A stretch of 64,000 nt of DNA, taken from the NCBI RefSeq assembly GCF_019303475.1, contig NZ_JABLSI010000030.1, forward strand, positions 1 to 64,000, written 5' to 3'. The notes beneath the pieces were generated by a model. That model was not told the origin of the DNA. It was given only the letters and a program-made list of their open reading frames with translations, and made no database searches. Below are positions 42,916-51,899 of the stretch, in pieces. Both the position numbers and the translations under genes were made by a program. Position 1 is the first letter of the stretch; every line of letters begins with the position of its first letter. The DNA is from Streptomyces sp. JJ38 (GTDB taxonomy: Bacteria; Actinomycetota; Actinomycetes; Streptomycetales; Streptomycetaceae).

Positions 42916-44547
42916 CTACTCCCCGCCGCACTCGGCGCCGTCCTCCGGCACCTTGCCCTCCAGCAGGTACTCGTTCACCCGCCGCTGCACACACGGGTCG
43001 CCGCTGTTGTAGGCGCCGTGCCCCTCGCCCCGGTAGGTCAGCACGACCGCGTCCCCGCCCAGCTGGTCGGCCATCCGCGCCGCGCCCTCGTACGGGGTCG
43101 CCGGGTCACCGGTGATGCCGACCAGCACGATGGGAGCCGCGTCCGGGGCGCTCACCGTCGGGTGCTCCCACGCGCCGTCCACCGGCCACTCGTGGCAGGA
43201 GACCAGCCCCCAGGCCGAGTAGGCACCGAACACCGGTGAGGCCTCCGTGAACTCCGGCAGCCGTTCGCGCACGTCCTCCAGGGTGTAGCGCGGCTTGGTG
43301 TCGGCGCAGCTGATGGCCGTCAGCGCCGCCTGGCTGTTGTCGTACGTGCCGTCCTCGCGGCGGCCGTTCAGCAGATCGCTCAGCCGCAGCAGCAGGGTTC
43401 CGTCGCCGTCGTTGAGCGCGTCCTCCAGCCCTTCGGTCAGGACGGGCCAGAACTCCTGCGAATACAGGGAGAGTGCGATCCCCGCCGAGGCGAGGGAGCT
43501 GTTCAGCGCGCGCCCGTCGGGGTCGTTGGTCGGCAACGGGTCCTTCTCCAGCTGGTCCAGCAGGTCCACGATCTCCTGCTCGCCCTGGGCGGGCGTCTCC
43601 CCGACCGGACACTCGCCGGTCTGGTCGCAGGCCTTGAGATAGTTGGTCAGGGCCAGCTGGAAGCCCTTCGTCTGGTTCAGCGCGGACTCGGCCGGGTCCA
43701 GCGTCGGGTCCACGACGGAGTCGAAGACGGCACGGCCCACGTTCCGCGGGTACAGGTGCGCGTAGACGCCGCCCAGCTCGGTGCCGTAGGAGATGCCGAA
43801 GTAGTACAGCCGGTCGTCCCCGAGGACCTGCCGCATCAGATCCAGGTCGCGGGCGGTGTCCGTCGTGCGCAGGTGGTCCAGGATCGGCCCGGAGTTCTTC
43901 TCGCAGGCTCGCGCGTAGTCCGCCTGCTGGTCGAGGTACGTCTCCTCCTCGGACGGGCCGGTGGGGAGCGTGGCCTCCTGGTGGTAGGCGTCCAGCTCCG
44001 CGTCCGACAGGCAGCGCACGCCGGCGGTGCGGGCGACGCCGCGCGGGTCGAAGCTCACCAGGTCGTAGCGCTCGTGGAGCCGTGCGAACTCCGCTCCGGA
44101 GACGGGCAGCGTGACCACGCCGGAGCCGCCCGGGCCTCCGAAGTTGAAGATCAGCGAGCCGATCCGGTCCTCACCCTCGGCCGCGGCGGCGGCCCGGACC
44201 AGGGCGACCTCGATCGTCTCCCCGTCGGGGTCGTCGTAGTCCAGCGGCGCCTTCATCGAAGCGCACCGCCACTCCGTGCCGTCGGGCAGCGGCTCGGGCT
44301 CCCGCGGTTCCGCACCGCCGCCGTACGCCGGGGCGGGCGGGCACGCCCGCCAGTCCAGATGCTGCCCGGTCAGGGAGGACGGCAGCTCCGGAGCCGGCGG
44401 CGGACTCGGCGACTGCCCGGCGGCCTGCGGCGTCGAACGCCCGTCGGGCGCCCCGGAGCCGCCCCCGCAGCCGGACGTGCCGGCCAGGCCGGCGGTGAGG
44501 AGGATGGCGGCGGCGACGGTCGATCCCCGGCGGACGCGTGCTGTCAT
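42916..44547 (-). CDS. Secreted tripeptidyl-aminopeptidase-like lipoprotein (SlpD/Tap type)
   Basis: A 543-residue alpha/beta-hydrolase exopeptidase. The N-terminal lipobox TSGC is near residue 27, then a linker. FNFGGPGGSG forms the oxyanion loop, GISYGTELGG holds the nucleophile Ser, GITGDPATPYEGA carries the acid and RGEGHGAYNSGDPC the His. The C-terminal TAP-like lid and paired Cys residues are typical of SlpD/SlpE and Tap, which remove tripeptides from the N-termini of secreted proteins. ATG 44547 has gagggag upstream; ATG 44574 is less supported. Confidence 0.93.
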   Translation of the reverse strand: MTARVRRGSTVAAAILLTAGLAGTSGCGGGSGAPDGRSTPQAAGQSPSPPPAPELPSSLTGQHLDWRACPPAPAYGGGAEPREPEPLPDGTEWRCASMKAPLDYDDPDGETIEVALVRAAAAAEGEDRIGSLIFNFGGPGGSGVVTLPVSGAEFARLHERYDLVSFDPRGVARTAGVRCLSDAELDAYHQEATLPTGPSEEETYLDQQADYARACEKNSGPILDHLRTTDTARDLDLMRQVLGDDRLYYFGISYGTELGGVYAHLYPRNVGRAVFDSVVDPTLDPAESALNQTKGFQLALTNYLKACDQTGECPVGETPAQGEQEIVDLLDQLEKDPLPTNDPDGRALNSSLASAGIALSLYSQEFWPVLTEGLEDALNDGDGTLLLRLSDLLNGRREDGTYDNSQAALTAISCADTKPRYTLEDVRERLPEFTEASPVFGAYSAWGLVSCHEWPVDGAWEHPTVSAPDAAPIVLVGITGDPATPYEGAARMADQLGGDAVVLTYRGEGHGAYNSGDPCVQRRVNEYLLEGKVPEDGAECGGE

Positions 44548-44652
44548 GGCGGCTCCCTCGGTCGGGGATGCCATCGTCAGCGCGTCACCGCAGCTCCCGC
44601 CTGCTGTACGGGACCGTCCGGGTGAGCGGACGCGCCGCCGTACCCGGGGACG

Positions 44653-47571
44653 TCACAGCGCCTTGCGGGCCGTCAACCGGGTGAACGCCAGCCAGCCGGG
44701 CAGGACGGGCAGCCAGAACGTGAGCAGCCGGAAGAGGAGCACGGCGGAGATCGCCGTCCCCTCGCCCAGGCCGCCGAGCGTGGTGAGGCCGAAGATGAGC
44801 GCGCCCTCCACGGCCCCCAGACCGCCGGGGGTGGGGGCGGCCGAGCCGAGTGCGTTCCCCGCGAGGAACACCACGGCGACCATCGCGAAGCTCACCTCGC
44901 CGCCGAAGGCCCGCACCGAGGCGTCCAGGCACAGCACGAAGGCCACGGTCAGCAGGAGCATGCCGCCGATGCCGCTGGCCAGCTTCGTGGGCCGCTGGAC
45001 GACGTCGAGCATGCGCGGCACCACGCCCGCGAACAGCACCCGCAGCCGGGTGACGACGAAGCGGCGCAGCGGCGGGATCGCCGAGACGACAAGCACCAGC
45101 ACCGCCGCCGTCAGCAGACCGGCGATCACCGTGCGGGACGGCGGGATGGACGGCGCCTGCTCCTTGCCGGTGATGTAGCCGAAGCTCAGCAGCAGGAGGA
45201 CGTGCACGCTGAGCGCGAACAGCTGCGACGCGCCGACGCTCGCCACCGCGTAGCCGGGGCGCACGCCCGCCCGCTGGAGGAAGCGAGTGTTGAGCGCGAC
45301 ACCGCCGATCGCCGCGGGCGCCACCAGCTTCACGAACGAGCCCGCGACCTGCGCGGCGACCGTGCGCGGGAACGGCACCTTCTCCGGTACGAAGCCGAGC
45401 AGGCTCAGCGCCGCGCCCACATAGCTCATGGCCGAGGCGGCGACGGCGAACGCCACCCAGCCCCAGTGAGCGTCGGAGACCAGATCGGTGAAGCTGCCGT
45501 GGGTGAGCTGCGTGAGCAGGAAGTAGGCCGCCAGCGCGCCCGCGATGAAGCTCACCAGGGTGCGGGGCCGGATGCGTTCGAGCTGGACGGGGACCACCGG
45601 GGCCTGCGGCCTTATGAGCAGGACCTCCTGCCGGATCTGGGAGAGGAGGTCCTCCTCCCGGGTCTCCTCCACCGCCCGGTCGACGGCTTCCGCCTCCGCT
45701 CGATCGTGCTCGGCGGCCTCCGAACGGGCCGCCTCCTCGGGCAGCTGCGGCTCGCCCGAGTCCTTCGACCGCGCCTCCCGGGCCTCGCGGTGCGCCTTCG
45801 CGACCTCCAGCACCCGCTCCCGCTCCCGCTCGGCCCGCTCCTTGGCGAGCCTGCGCAGGGTGTGCCGGGTGCTGCGGCTTAGGGCGAGCGGCTGGAGCAG
45901 CGGCAGGCTGTCGGCCACCGTGTCCGGCCCGAGGACGTTCACGGCGGCGCGGACGGCCCGCTGGGCCCCCACCCGCAGGCCGAAGGTGGTCAGCAGCTGG
46001 GACACGTCCATGCGGAGGCTGATGTCGCCCGCGGCGATCTCGCCGACCCGCAGGTCGGTCAGGAAGACGGCGCCGGAACGATCCACCAGCAGGGCGTCCC
46101 CGCTGAGCCGGCGGTGGGCGATGCGCCGGGACTGCAGCGCCCGCACCTGCCGCCAGGACGCCTCCATGAGGGTGTCGGTGACCTCGTCGTCCGGCAGCGC
46201 GTCGAGTGGACGGCCGCCGATGTGCTCGTAGACGAGCATGACGGCGTCCGGGCCCAGCTCCGAGGTCGCGATGAGCTTCGGCGCGTTGGCCCCGGCCGCG
46301 ATCGCGGCGTACGCCAGCAGCGCCTCCTGCTCCAGAGCCTGCCGCAGCGACTGCAGGCTGCGGCGCTGGCCGATGCCGCGCAGGACCAGCCGCCGCCAGG
46401 CCCGGTAGAAGTAGCCGTGAGCCTGCTGCTCGCGATCCACGATGGTGACGTCGAGGGGCGGGCCCTCCTCCATCGTGACGACGTAGCGGCGGCCCCGGTC
46501 GTGGTCGCCGTACCCGTCCTCCGCGCGCAGCGCCGTGACCGGGCTGAAGCCGACCCGCCGCAGCCCCGCCAGCAGGTTCTGCCCGGTCGGACGCACGTTG
46601 GGGGAGCCGACGGCGTACACGGTGCCGTAGGCCACGCTCCAGCCGATCAGTACCGTCAGCACGATCGCCATCGACGTGGTGTAGCCGCTGATCAGCACGG
46701 ACAGCGCGTCGGCCAGTAGCACCACCCACAGCAGCACCCGCCAGCGCGGCCTGCGGGCCATCCCGACCGCCGTCATGTAGGCGATGACCGGCCCCAGGTA
46801 GTTGTGCACCGGATCGGTCATCCCGCCGCCGGGCGCGGGCTTGGTGAAGGCCTCCTGGATCGGGAGGGGCGCCGCCTCGGCGATCCACAGCGCGGCGGTG
46901 AGCGAGACCCCGTGCGCGAGCACGGCGGCCAGCACACCGTCGGCGATCCGCAGCCCGTCGCGTTTGATCAGCCGTTCGATGGCGAAGGCCACCGGAACGA
47001 TCAGCACCGCGATGCTGGAGACCACGCCCAGGATGCTGATGACCAGGGGGGGAGCCTGGCCCGCACCCTTGTCGATGTCCTGCTCGATCCCCGCCGTCGT
47101 CGCATGTGCGAAGTAGGCGATGGCCAGGACGACGGCGATGCCCACCGTGCCGAGCAGCAGCCGCATCAGGTCGGAGGGGCGGTGCACCCGCGCCGACAAC
47201 AGCGGTTCGTCGCTCTCGAGCCGGTCGGAGCCGTCACCCTCGGGGTGCGGGGGCCAGCCCGCCGCCCGGCGCAGCAGATGCCGCAGCCCGGCCGCGGGGC
47301 CGGACTGCATCGCCCGGGCGGTGCCGTTGACGTGGCCGGTGCTGGTGCCGGTGCCGGTGCCGGTGCTGGTTTCGGTGCTGCTCGTGCTGCCGGTGCCGGT
47401 CGTGCGGGTCGTGGGGAGGGCGGGTTTCCGCCGCGGGGCGGGGGCTTCGGCCACGTCGTCCCGCGCGGGGGCCGCCGGCGGGTGTGCGACGTCAGCCCGG
47501 CCGCCCTCCTTCTCCGTGGAGGGCCCACCCGGCTGCTGCTGCTCCGACTGCTGGTCTCTGTCCCGTATCAC
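44653..47571 (-). CDS. Large kinase-like/flippase fusion membrane protein (LPG synthase N-terminal type)
   Basis: A 972-residue protein in three parts. Residues about 1-125 are a disordered, Thr/Gly/Ser-rich leader; the next 210 or so are a first membrane domain of six helices. The central 330-600 region is a degraded protein-kinase-like fold (MLVYEHIGGRPLDALPD, ALLVDRSGAVFLTDL). A coiled, highly charged linker follows, then a C-terminal domain of eight helices of the LPG-synthetase/UPF0104 flippase type (GSFVKLVAPAAIGGVALNTRFLQRAG; APTPGGLGAVEGAL). A lipid-flipping role under control of the central domain is inference. GTG 47571 is the likely start. Confidence 0.85.
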   Translation of the reverse strand: MIRDRDQQSEQQQPGGPSTEKEGGRADVAHPPAAPARDDVAEAPAPRRKPALPTTRTTGTGSTSSTETSTGTGTGTSTGHVNGTARAMQSGPAAGLRHLLRRAAGWPPHPEGDGSDRLESDEPLLSARVHRPSDLMRLLLGTVGIAVVLAIAYFAHATTAGIEQDIDKGAGQAPPLVISILGVVSSIAVLIVPVAFAIERLIKRDGLRIADGVLAAVLAHGVSLTAALWIAEAAPLPIQEAFTKPAPGGGMTDPVHNYLGPVIAYMTAVGMARRPRWRVLLWVVLLADALSVLISGYTTSMAIVLTVLIGWSVAYGTVYAVGSPNVRPTGQNLLAGLRRVGFSPVTALRAEDGYGDHDRGRRYVVTMEEGPPLDVTIVDREQQAHGYFYRAWRRLVLRGIGQRRSLQSLRQALEQEALLAYAAIAAGANAPKLIATSELGPDAVMLVYEHIGGRPLDALPDDEVTDTLMEASWRQVRALQSRRIAHRRLSGDALLVDRSGAVFLTDLRVGEIAAGDISLRMDVSQLLTTFGLRVGAQRAVRAAVNVLGPDTVADSLPLLQPLALSRSTRHTLRRLAKERAERERERVLEVAKAHREAREARSKDSGEPQLPEEAARSEAAEHDRAEAEAVDRAVEETREEDLLSQIRQEVLLIRPQAPVVPVQLERIRPRTLVSFIAGALAAYFLLTQLTHGSFTDLVSDAHWGWVAFAVAASAMSYVGAALSLLGFVPEKVPFPRTVAAQVAGSFVKLVAPAAIGGVALNTRFLQRAGVRPGYAVASVGASQLFALSVHVLLLLSFGYITGKEQAPSIPPSRTVIAGLLTAAVLVLVVSAIPPLRRFVVTRLRVLFAGVVPRMLDVVQRPTKLASGIGGMLLLTVAFVLCLDASVRAFGGEVSFAMVAVVFLAGNALGSAAPTPGGLGAVEGALIFGLTTLGGLGEGTAISAVLLFRLLTFWLPVLPGWLAFTRLTARKAL
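47335..47400. repeat. GCCGGT-type hexanucleotide tract inside the flippase gene
   Basis: About eleven imperfect units of a six-base repeat (gtgccg/gtgctg) encode a (Thr-Gly/Ser)n linker near residue 70. Units are in-frame, so copy-number change would alter only linker length. Confidence 0.7.
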
Positions 47572-47696
47572 GCGTCACCGCCCGGATGATGGTGGCATGC
47601 GCGGGCCTCGGCCGCGTGCATCAGGGCGCAGGTGCGGGCAGACCTGTGAGCTTCCCGACATCCGGGACCCGGGGAGTGTCCGAGGCGTACGGCACC

Positions 47697-48278
47697 ATGA
47701 CCCCCATGGGAGAGCTGCCTGAATACGCGGAACGGGTGCTGGAGGTCGCCGAGCTGATCCCGCCCGGGCGCGTCCTGACCTACGGGGACGTGGCGCGGTG
47801 GCTGCGCGAGGAGGACGCCGAGCTGGACGCCGAGGAGCCGGGCGCGGCGCGTGCCCGCCCGGCGGCCGAGCCGTGGGGCGGCGGCGCGGACCCCGGCTTC
47901 CGGGGCCCCGCGATATCCCGCCCCGCCCGTTCCCGGGGTACCGGCGGGCCCCGCCAGGTCGGCCGCGTGATGGCCCTGTACGGCGGCGGCGTCCCGTGGT
48001 GGCGTGTCGTGCGAGCGGACGGCGCCCTGCTGCCGGGCCACGAGCAGCGCGCCCTCGCGCACTACAGGGCGGAGGGAACGCCGCTGCGGGAGCCCGCCAC
48101 CGGCGGGCCGCCCCGGCTGGACCTCTCCCGTGCCCGCTGGGACGGCTCGGGGGGCGACGGCCCGGGAGCCGACGCCGGGCACGGCACCGCACGCGGCACC
48201 GGGCACGGCAGCGCGGGCGTCCATCCGGAGGACTCCGGGGCGCCAGCGCGCGTCCCCCATCCGGGCGCTTCCCGCTAG
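47697..48278 (+). CDS. Alkyltransferase-like (ATL) DNA-binding protein
   Basis: A 193-residue protein related to O6-alkylguanine-DNA alkyltransferase but with Trp in place of the acceptor Cys (VPWWRVV instead of PCHRV). That marks the ATL class: it binds O6-alkylguanine, flips it and hands the lesion to nucleotide excision repair. IPPGRVLTYGDVARWL and PRQVGRVMALYGG are the conserved helices and arginine-finger region. About 45 residues of Glu/Ala/Gly-rich sequence are inserted between them, and a Gly/His-rich tail follows. ATG 47697 or ATG 47706 may start it. Confidence 0.9.
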   Translation: MTPMGELPEYAERVLEVAELIPPGRVLTYGDVARWLREEDAELDAEEPGAARARPAAEPWGGGADPGFRGPAISRPARSRGTGGPRQVGRVMALYGGGVPWWRVVRADGALLPGHEQRALAHYRAEGTPLREPATGGPPRLDLSRARWDGSGGDGPGADAGHGTARGTGHGSAGVHPEDSGAPARVPHPGASR

Positions 48279-48478
48279 CGGGGCGCTGCGGGCGCCGTAC
48301 CAAGCCGTTCCGCGGTTGCGGTGCTCCAGGCCGTTCACACTTACCAGCTTCCGTCATCGTTCGCCGTCTCCAGAGGCGAGCGCGCCGTCCGGGGTACCGC
48401 TGAGACGCCCTGCGGCCCGGCAGGCCCGTCGCGTACCGTCTGCACCACCCAGCACAGACCCCAGGACCGGCGATCCAC

Positions 48479-51400
48479 GTGAGTTCCCCCCAGATGTCCG
48501 ATGGCTACCGGTTGGTGCGCACGCCGCCGGATCGGGCGAGTCTCCCTGCCTTGGACGCAGGGCAGCGGGCTGTGGTTGACCATGTCCGGGGCCCCCTGCT
48601 CGTCCTCGCCGGGCCTGGCACCGGTAAGACGACGACGCTGGTCGAGGCCGTCGCCGAGAGGGTGCGCCGGGGCGCGGACCCGGAGCGCGTCCTCGTCGTG
48701 ACCTTCAGCCGTAAGGCGGCCGTCGAGCTGCGGGACCGCATGGCCGCCAGAATGGGCGGGGCCGCCCCCCAGGCGACCACGTTCCACTCGTACTGCTACG
48801 CACTCGTGCGCGCCCACCAGGATGCCGAACTCTTCGCCCGGCCCATCCGGCTGCTCTCCGGTCCCGAACAGGACCTTCACATCCGTGACCTCCTGCGGGG
48901 ACATGCGGAAGGCGCCGCTCCGAACCTCGACTGGCCCCACGAGCTGCGCGCCTGTCTCACCACCCGCGGCTTCGCCGACGAACTGCGCGCCGTGCTCGCC
49001 CGCACCCGGGAGCTCGGGCTCGCCCCCGAGGAGCTGGCCTCCTTCGCCGCCCGCACCGGGCGCCCCGACTGGTCGGCCGCCGCCGCGTTCCTCGCCGAGT
49101 ACCTCGACGTCCTGGACCTCCAGGGCGTGCTCGACTACGCCGAGCTCGTCCACCGCGCCGTCCTCCTCGCCGAGCGCCCCGGGCCCGAGGGCGCCGCCGA
49201 GTTCCTGGCCGGGGCCTACGACGCCGTCTACATCGACGAGTACCAGGACACCGACCCGGCCCAGGTGCGCCTCCTGCGGGCCCTCGCCGGGCCGCCCGCC
49301 GCCCGGCGGACCATGGTGGCCTTCGGCGACCCCGACCAGTCCATCTACGCCTTCCGGGGCGCCGACGTGAACGGCATCCTCGACTTCCCCGAGATCTTCC
49401 CGGGCGCGCGCACCGCCGTCCTGCGCGCCAACCGCCGCTCCGGCGCCGCCCTGCTCACCGCCACCCGCCTGCTCACCCGCCGGATGCCGCTGCCCAAGCT
49501 GCCCGCGGACGCCGTCCGGGCCCACCGCGAACCGACGGCCGAGCGCCCCGGAGGGCGCGTCGAGGCGTACACGTATCCCACGGCCGGGGCCGAGACCGAC
49601 AACATCGCCGACCTGCTGCGCCGCGCCCATCTGGAGGACGGCGTGCCCTGGACGGAGATGGCGGTCCTCGTCCGCGCGGGCGCCTCGCTGCCCGTGCTGC
49701 GCCGGGCCCTCACCTCGGCCGGGGTCCCCGTCGACGTCTCCGGCGACGACCTGCCGCTGCGCCGCGAACCGGCCGTCACGCCCCTGCTCACCGCCCTGCG
49801 CGCGGTCGCGGGCAGCGCGGCCGAGGCGCCCGCGGAGGACGCCTCGGACGCCTCGGACGCCTCGGACGCCTCGGACGCCGGCCCCGAAGGCGCCGGGGAG
49901 TCCGGGGCGGATGGCGCCGGGGAGTCCGTAGCCCCCGCCTGGCTGGACACCGAGACCGCCCTGACCCTCCTCGCCTCCCCGCTCGGCGGCCTGGACAGCG
50001 CCGACCTGCGCCGCCTCGGCCGAGCCCTGCGCGAGGAGGAGCGTGCCGCGGGACATGCCGTCCCCCGCTCCTCCGACGAACTCCTCGCCCTGGCCCTCGC
50101 CGAACCCGAACGCCTCGTCGCCCACGACCCCGCCTACGCGTCCGGCGCCCAGAACCTCGGCCTGCTGCTCCGCAAGGCGCGTGAACTGCTGGCCGGAGGC
50201 GGCACCGCCGAAGAAGCCCTCTGGGAGCTCTGGAACGGCACCACCTGGCCCGCACGGCTCGAACGCGCCGCCCGCCGCGGCGGTGCCGCGGGCCGCAACG
50301 CCGACCGCGACCTCGACGCCGTGTGCGCCCTCTTCGCAGCCGCCGCCCGTGCCGAGGAGCGCACCGGCGGCCGCGGCGCGCTCAACTTCCTCGCCGAGCT
50401 GGACGCCCAGGACATCGCCGCCGACACGCTCGCCCGGCGGGCTGCCCGCCCCGAGGCCGTCAGCCTCATGACCGCCCACCGCAGCAAGGGGCTGGAGTGG
50501 CGGCTCGTCGTCGTCGCCGGTGTCCAGGAAGGGCTCTGGCCCGACCTGCGCCGGCGCGGCTCCCTCCTGGAGGCCGACCGCATCGGCCGGGACGGCCTCG
50601 CCGAACCCCTCCCGCCCGGCGCCCTCCTGGCCGAGGAGAGGCGGCTCTTCTACGTCGCCGCGACCCGGGCGAAGGACCGCCTCGTCGTCACCGCCGTCAA
50701 GGGCGCCACCGACGAGGCCGACCAGCCCTCCCGGCTTCTCGCCGAACTGGGCGTCGAACCGCGCGACGTCGGCGGACGGCCACCGCGCCCGCTGTCCGTG
50801 GCCGGACTCGTCGCGGAACTGCGCGCCACCACCGTCGACCCCGCCGCGAGCCCCGCCCTGCGCGAGGCGGCCGCCCGGCGGCTCGCCCGGCTGGCAGCCC
50901 TCCGCGACGACGACGGCCACGCCCTGGTTCCGGCGGCCCACCCCCAGCGCTGGTGGGGCCTGGCCGAACCCACCCGCTCCGCCGTGCCGCTGCGCGATCC
51001 GGAACTGCCCGTCGCCCTGTCCGGCAGCGCGCTCGGCCAGCTCACCTCGCAGTGCTCCCTCCAGTGGTTCCTGGGCCGGGAGGTGAAGGCCGACGCCCCG
51101 CCCTCCACCGCCCAGGGCTTCGGGAACGTGCTGCACGTCCTGGCCGACGAGGTCGCCTCCGGCACCACGCCGGCGGACCTGGGCGTGCTGCTCGAACGCC
51201 TCGACTCCGTCTGGGACGCCCTCGCCTTCGAGGCGCCCTGGAAGTCCCGCCAGGAGAAGGAGAACGCCCGGGCGGCCCTAGAACGCTTCCTTCGCTGGCA
51301 CGTGCTGGACCGCTCCGGCCGCCGGACCATCGGCACCGAACACCCGTTCGACGTGACCCTCACCGCCGGGGAGGTCCGGGTCCGGGTCCGGGGGAGTGTC

Positions 51401-51802
51401 GACCGGCTGGAGCAGGACGCCGAAGGCCGCGTCTACGTCGTCGACTTCAAGACCGGCCAGGCCAAGCCCACGGCCGCCGACGTCGAGCGGCATCCCCAGC
51501 TCGCCGTCTACCAGCTCGCCGTCCGGGAGGGCGACCCGGCGCTGGAGGCGGGCGGCGCCGAACTCGTCCACCTCCGCCTCCCCGCGGCCAAGCGGGACGG
51601 CGGCGACGCGCTCCCGGCCGTCCAGCGCCAGGAGCCCCTGCCCCCACGGCCGGAGGGCGAGTGGGTCGGCGAGCTCCTCGCCACCGCCGCCGGTCGCGTC
51701 CTCGACGAGCGCTTCACGCCCAACCCCGGCCGCCAGTGCGCCAACTGCTCCTTCCGCTCCTCCTGCAGCGCCCGCCCCGAGGGCCGCCACGTCGTGGAGT
51801 GA
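48479..51802 (+). CDS. adnA: AdnA-type helicase-nuclease subunit
   Basis: An 1107-residue SF1 helicase with C-terminal RecB-like nuclease. Walker A is AGPGTGKT (44-51), motif II IDEYQDTDP near 254, GDPDQSIYAFRGAD motif III; MTAHRSKGLEW and YVAATRAKDRL are motifs V and VI. The nuclease has VYVVDFKTGQAKP and LAVYQLAV, and Cys1087, Cys1090 and Cys1096 plus an earlier QCSLQW Cys form the Fe-S staple. By family knowledge AdnAB resects double-strand ends. A DAS-repeat linker lies at 455-468. adnB follows, but a lipoprotein gene is inserted between them. GTG 48479 or ATG 48494 starts it. Confidence 0.93.
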   Translation: MSSPQMSDGYRLVRTPPDRASLPALDAGQRAVVDHVRGPLLVLAGPGTGKTTTLVEAVAERVRRGADPERVLVVTFSRKAAVELRDRMAARMGGAAPQATTFHSYCYALVRAHQDAELFARPIRLLSGPEQDLHIRDLLRGHAEGAAPNLDWPHELRACLTTRGFADELRAVLARTRELGLAPEELASFAARTGRPDWSAAAAFLAEYLDVLDLQGVLDYAELVHRAVLLAERPGPEGAAEFLAGAYDAVYIDEYQDTDPAQVRLLRALAGPPAARRTMVAFGDPDQSIYAFRGADVNGILDFPEIFPGARTAVLRANRRSGAALLTATRLLTRRMPLPKLPADAVRAHREPTAERPGGRVEAYTYPTAGAETDNIADLLRRAHLEDGVPWTEMAVLVRAGASLPVLRRALTSAGVPVDVSGDDLPLRREPAVTPLLTALRAVAGSAAEAPAEDASDASDASDASDAGPEGAGESGADGAGESVAPAWLDTETALTLLASPLGGLDSADLRRLGRALREEERAAGHAVPRSSDELLALALAEPERLVAHDPAYASGAQNLGLLLRKARELLAGGGTAEEALWELWNGTTWPARLERAARRGGAAGRNADRDLDAVCALFAAAARAEERTGGRGALNFLAELDAQDIAADTLARRAARPEAVSLMTAHRSKGLEWRLVVVAGVQEGLWPDLRRRGSLLEADRIGRDGLAEPLPPGALLAEERRLFYVAATRAKDRLVVTAVKGATDEADQPSRLLAELGVEPRDVGGRPPRPLSVAGLVAELRATTVDPAASPALREAAARRLARLAALRDDDGHALVPAAHPQRWWGLAEPTRSAVPLRDPELPVALSGSALGQLTSQCSLQWFLGREVKADAPPSTAQGFGNVLHVLADEVASGTTPADLGVLLERLDSVWDALAFEAPWKSRQEKENARAALERFLRWHVLDRSGRRTIGTEHPFDVTLTAGEVRVRVRGSVDRLEQDAEGRVYVVDFKTGQAKPTAADVERHPQLAVYQLAVREGDPALEAGGAELVHLRLPAAKRDGGDALPAVQRQEPLPPRPEGEWVGELLATAAGRVLDERFTPNPGRQCANCSFRSSCSARPEGRHVVE
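49841..49876 (+). repeat. Four 9-bp tandem repeats in adnA
   Basis: The unit gcctcggac occurs four times head to tail and encodes Ala-Ser-Asp repeats in the linker of the helicase. Being a multiple of three, copy-number changes would keep the frame. Confidence 0.8.
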
Positions 51803-51841
51803 GGCCGGGCGGTGGCCCGCCCGCCGGGCGGCCACCTCGCT

Positions 51842-51865
51842 GTGATGGGATACCGCTTCGCGCCG
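51842..51865 (+). repeat. Left copy of a 24-bp direct repeat flanking the inserted lipoprotein gene
   Basis: gtgatgggataccgcttcgc plus four bases; 23 of 24 bases match the copy at 52727-52750. It lies 39 nt after the adnA stop and 35 nt before the lipoprotein start. Confidence 0.85.
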
Positions 51866-51899
51866 TCCAGGCGCGGCAACCAGGGAGGGGAACGAACAC

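Noticed and set aside
48341-51136. Minus-strand open frame of 931 codons opposite adnA
   Set aside because: Same cause: a GC-driven shadow. No ribosome site, and the sense frame has clear helicase and nuclease motifs.
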